From contig DCUY01000055.1 in NCBI GenBank assembly GCA_002327905.1, forward strand, positions 1-6,911: 6,911 nucleotides of DNA, given 5' to 3'. The notes beneath the pieces were generated by a model that saw only the letters and a list, made by a program, of their open reading frames with translations, did not search any database and had not been told where the DNA came from. The position numbers and the translations under genes are program-made. This stretch comes from Caldifarciminota bacterium UBA2202 (GTDB lineage: Bacteria; Hydrothermota; 32-111). This document shows positions 4,850 to 6,911 of the stretch, in pieces. Each line of letters opens with the position of its first letter. The stretch's first letter is position 1.

Positions 4850-6629
4850 CTATGCTCAAAGCCGCGAGAAACGCCTCTTGAGGTATCTCTACTCTTCCAA
4901 GCATCTTCATTCTCTTTTTTCCCTCTTTCTGCTTCTCAAGAAGTTTTCTCTTTCTTGTTATGTCTCCTCCGTAGCACTTTGCCAAGACATCCTTTCTTAC
5001 CGCCTTGACAACTGACTTTGCAATCACCTTGCTTCCTATTGCCGCCTGTATCGCTATTTCAAACTGCTGTTTGTGTATCACTTCCTTCAGTTTGCGCGTG
5101 AGCTTGTTTCCGAAAAAGAATGCCTTCTCCCTTGAAGTTATTGAAGACAAAGCGTCAACTCTGTTTCCATTGACGAGTATATCAAGTCTGACAAGGTCAG
5201 ACTGCCTGTAATCAATCATCTGATAATCCATTGAAGCGTATCCCTTCGTGATTGTCTTGAGTTTGTCGAAAAAGTCGAAAATCACATCTGCCATAGGCAT
5301 CTCATATTTTAGAAAGACTCTCTTCTCAGTGATGTATTCCACACTCACCTGCTTTCCTCTTCTGTCGAGAACAAGCTGCATTATAGGACCGATATAATCC
5401 GGAGGAGTGAAAATCTCAACCATCAAAAACGGCTCATATACAATTTCATTGCGCGTTATGTCAGGCATCTTAGCAGGATTATCAACGAGGAACTCTTCAT
5501 TCTTCACATTGAAATATTTATATACAACATTGGGAATCGTTGCGATAATATCAAGGTCAAATTCAGTTTCAAGACGCTCCTGAATTATTTTCATATGAAG
5601 CATTCCCAAAAAACCGCACCTGAAGCCGTAGCCCAATGCTTCAGAATTCTCCTGAATATATGTGAATGCCGCATCATTAAGCTTCAGTTTGCCCAAAGAA
5701 TCCTTAAGCTTTTCATAATCCTCTCCATTTGAAGGATAGAATCCTGAAAAGACCATAGGCTTCACCTCTTTATATCCTTTTAACGGCTCTACAGGAAATG
5801 CCTTCAAAGCGAGAGTGTCTCCCACATGTATATCTTCAATGTTTCTTATATTGCACACAATATATCCTACATCTCCGGCTTGTAGCATGTCGGTCTCTTT
5901 CATCTTCGGAGTGAAGAAACCCACTTCTGTGACATCAAAAACCGCATTTGTTGACATGAATTTAACCAAGTCGCCTTTTTTGACGCTCCCGTCAAATATC
6001 CTGACGAATGGAATGGCTCCCCTGTAATTATCATAAGTGGAATCAAATATTAAAGCGCGCAGAGGAATATTTTCATTTTCAAGAGGATGCGGGAACAATT
6101 CAATGATTTTATCTATAAGGTCATCCACACCTGTGCCGTCTTTAGCTGAAATCAAGACTATGTCATTTTCAGCGCATCCTGTCAATTCGACAATCTCCTT
6201 TCCAGAAAGCTCAATGTCAGCCGCAGGAAGATCAATTTTGTTGAGAACGGGAATTATCGGAAGATTGTTTGACAATGCTTCATTCAAGTGACTTATAGTC
6301 TGCGCCTCCACTCCCTGTGTGGCATCCACAAGAAGCACAGCTCCTTCGCATGCGGCGAGAGAACGGGAGACCTCATAGGAAAAATCAACATGGCCGGGAG
6401 TATCAATAAGATTGAATTGCACCTCCTGCCCCTTCCAATTGAAATTCAGACGCACATGATGCGCCTTCACGGTGATACCATGCTCTCTCTCAACAGACAT
6501 TGAATCAAGAACCTGCTCGCGCATATCTCTCTGGTCAAAAGAGGATGACATTTCAAGAAGCCGGTCTGACAAAGTTGATTTGCCATGGTCTATATGAGCA
6601 ATGATTGAAAAATTTCGTATTATTTTCAT
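4836..6629 (-). CDS. lepA: Translation elongation factor 4 (LepA)
   Basis: A full-length 597-residue translational GTPase (E. coli 599), which acts on stalled ribosomes or ribosome biogenesis. The G domain shows AHIDHGKST (11-19), GIT (51-53), DTPGH (76-80) with the catalytic His80, NKID (130-133) and SAK (161-163). The rest carries EF-G-like domains and the LepA-specific C-terminus with YGGDITRKRKLLEKQKEGKKR and the closing IPQEAFLAAL. It starts with the family-typical MKxIRNFSIIAHID, so the start is secure. The switch I segment reads KAHHVRL, where most homologues have Gln in the first His position. It is the first gene of the operon and overlaps lepB by 14 bp. A promoter with -10 eleven bases before the ATG drives it. 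Confidence 0.97.
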   Translation of the reverse strand: MKIIRNFSIIAHIDHGKSTLSDRLLEMSSSFDQRDMREQVLDSMSVEREHGITVKAHHVRLNFNWKGQEVQFNLIDTPGHVDFSYEVSRSLAACEGAVLLVDATQGVEAQTISHLNEALSNNLPIIPVLNKIDLPAADIELSGKEIVELTGCAENDIVLISAKDGTGVDDLIDKIIELFPHPLENENIPLRALIFDSTYDNYRGAIPFVRIFDGSVKKGDLVKFMSTNAVFDVTEVGFFTPKMKETDMLQAGDVGYIVCNIRNIEDIHVGDTLALKAFPVEPLKGYKEVKPMVFSGFYPSNGEDYEKLKDSLGKLKLNDAAFTYIQENSEALGYGFRCGFLGMLHMKIIQERLETEFDLDIIATIPNVVYKYFNVKNEEFLVDNPAKMPDITRNEIVYEPFLMVEIFTPPDYIGPIMQLVLDRRGKQVSVEYITEKRVFLKYEMPMADVIFDFFDKLKTITKGYASMDYQMIDYRQSDLVRLDILVNGNRVDALSSITSREKAFFFGNKLTRKLKEVIHKQQFEIAIQAAIGSKVIAKSVVKAVRKDVLAKCYGGDITRKRKLLEKQKEGKKRMKMLGRVEIPQEAFLAALSIDEQE

Positions 6630-6639
6630 TAGATTATAT

Positions 6640-6667
6640 ATAATATCATTTTTTTAAAATATGTAAA
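6640..6667 (-). promoter_or_regulatory. Promoter of lepA operon
   Basis: On the minus strand TTTACA (6662-6667), a 16-bp spacer, and TGA-TATTAT with the hexamer at 6640-6645. The expected start, near 6633, leaves about four bases before the ATG at 6629, again without a Shine-Dalgarno. A perfect TATAAT also occurs at 6633-6638, but it ends only three bases from the ATG and would start transcription inside the codon. Confidence 0.6.
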
Positions 6668-6675
6668 GAGCAAAG

Positions 6676-6691
6676 ATGACAAACAGGTCAT
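6676..6691. repeat. Short inverted repeat upstream of lepA promoter
   Basis: ATGAC (6676-6680) and GTCAT (6687-6691) flank the loop AAACAG, 9 bp upstream of the lepA -35. The core GACAAACAGGTC matches 11 of 12 bases of GACACACAGGTC in the palindrome at 292-319. It might be an operator or a degenerate copy of the same repeat. Confidence 0.3.
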
Positions 6692-6721
6692 AGAAAACAA
6701 ATGGTAGGCAATATGTTATAG

Positions 6722-6758
6722 GGGTTAAGGGTAAAAGGTAAAAGGTGAAAGGTGAAAG
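6722..6758. repeat. Heptamer tandem repeat, GGTAAAA type
   Basis: Five consecutive 7-bp units, GGGTTAA, GGGTAAA, AGGTAAA, AGGTGAA and AGGTGAA, with a partial AG after them. The units drift gradually from one end to the other while the spacing stays exactly seven. Confidence 0.85.
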
Positions 6759-6783
6759 AAGTTGCTGTTAGCAGAGACAAAAC

Positions 6784-6813
6784 GCCGTGTACCGTATGCC
6801 GTATGCCGTGAGC
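6784..6813. repeat. Heptamer tandem repeat, CCGTATG type
   Basis: Four consecutive 7-bp units, GCCGTGT, ACCGTAT, GCCGTAT and GCCGTGA, plus GC. It is unrelated in sequence to the preceding block but has the same period. Confidence 0.85.
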
Positions 6814-6824
6814 GAAACAAAGAC

Positions 6825-6878
6825 GCCTTGTGCCTTGCGCCAGAGTGCTTCGCACACCGAGAGCCTTGTGCCTTGAGC
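6825..6878. repeat. Heptamer tandem repeat, GCCTTGT type, in two halves
   Basis: GCCTTGT and GCCTTGC at 6825-6838 plus GCC, then a 21-bp interruption containing the hairpin GTGC-TTC-GCAC (6845-6855), then GCCTTGT and GCCTTGA at 6863-6876 plus GC. Confidence 0.8.
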
Positions 6879-6895
6879 AAAAACAAAAGAAAAAC

Positions 6896-6911
6896 AGTTA
6901 ATAGTTTATAG
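6896..6911. repeat. Heptamer tandem repeat, AGTTAAT type, cut by window end
   Basis: AGTTAAT (6896-6902) and AGTTTAT (6903-6909) followed by AG, the start of a possible third unit beyond the window. With two units the call is weaker than for the other blocks, but the period is again seven. Confidence 0.6.

Larger units (their letters stand above)
6630..6911. other. Intergenic region upstream of lepA, repeat mosaic
   Basis: This stretch holds no gene. It contains the lepA promoter (6640-6667), a short hairpin at 6676-6691, about 30 plain bases, and from 6722 to the window end a series of short blocks of 7-bp tandem repeats of different sequence joined by A-rich linkers. Confidence 0.6.

Noticed and set aside
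6722..6911. CRISPR array
   Set aside because: The repeat units are 7 bp in direct contact, with no 20-40 bp repeats separated by unique spacers, and no cas gene is present.

Overview
The window is a stretch of chromosome from a low-GC bacterium. It carries seven intact genes, six on the minus strand and one on the plus strand. Signs of a diderm, probably uncultivated lineage are a predicted lipoprotein with Lys at +2, a short type I signal peptidase encoded next to lepA, and intergenic DNA full of heptanucleotide repeats. The phylum cannot be fixed from the sequence alone. No phage or transposase gene and no tRNA or rRNA was seen, so the coding part is ordinary core genome.

Layout. Positions 1-344 hold no convincing gene but are dense in inverted repeats. 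Positions 345-1947 (minus) hold a two-gene unit: a YrbG-type Ca2+/Na+ antiporter followed, after one base, by a cyclophilin-type peptidyl-prolyl isomerase lipoprotein. A 98-bp divergent promoter region separates this unit from a plus-strand GNAT acetyltransferase with a YoaP-like C-terminal domain (2046-2798). That gene ends tail-to-tail with hemW, the two stop codons interlocking. Positions 2795-6629 (minus) form a tight operon read lepA, lepB, an unnamed gene, hemW. Positions 6630-6911 are intergenic: the lepA promoter, then a mosaic of several unrelated 7-bp tandem repeats running off the window edge.

How the genes fit together. lepA (back-translocating elongation factor) and lepB (signal peptidase I) overlap by 14 bp, as in the proteobacterial lepAB pair. 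hemW (radical-SAM heme chaperone) is near lepA in many other bacteria, so this operon joins two commonly seen arrangements. The antiporter and lipoprotein PPIase are translationally coupled through an AGG-AGG Shine-Dalgarno that is also the last two codons of the antiporter.

The most interesting signals are non-coding. Three predicted promoters share one architecture (-35, 16-bp spacer, TGn-extended -10) placed so that transcripts would start at or within about 4 nt of the ATG, which suggests leaderless translation. The heptamer mosaic upstream of lepA and the hairpin-rich first 330 bp are the other two. No wholly new gene system is evident.
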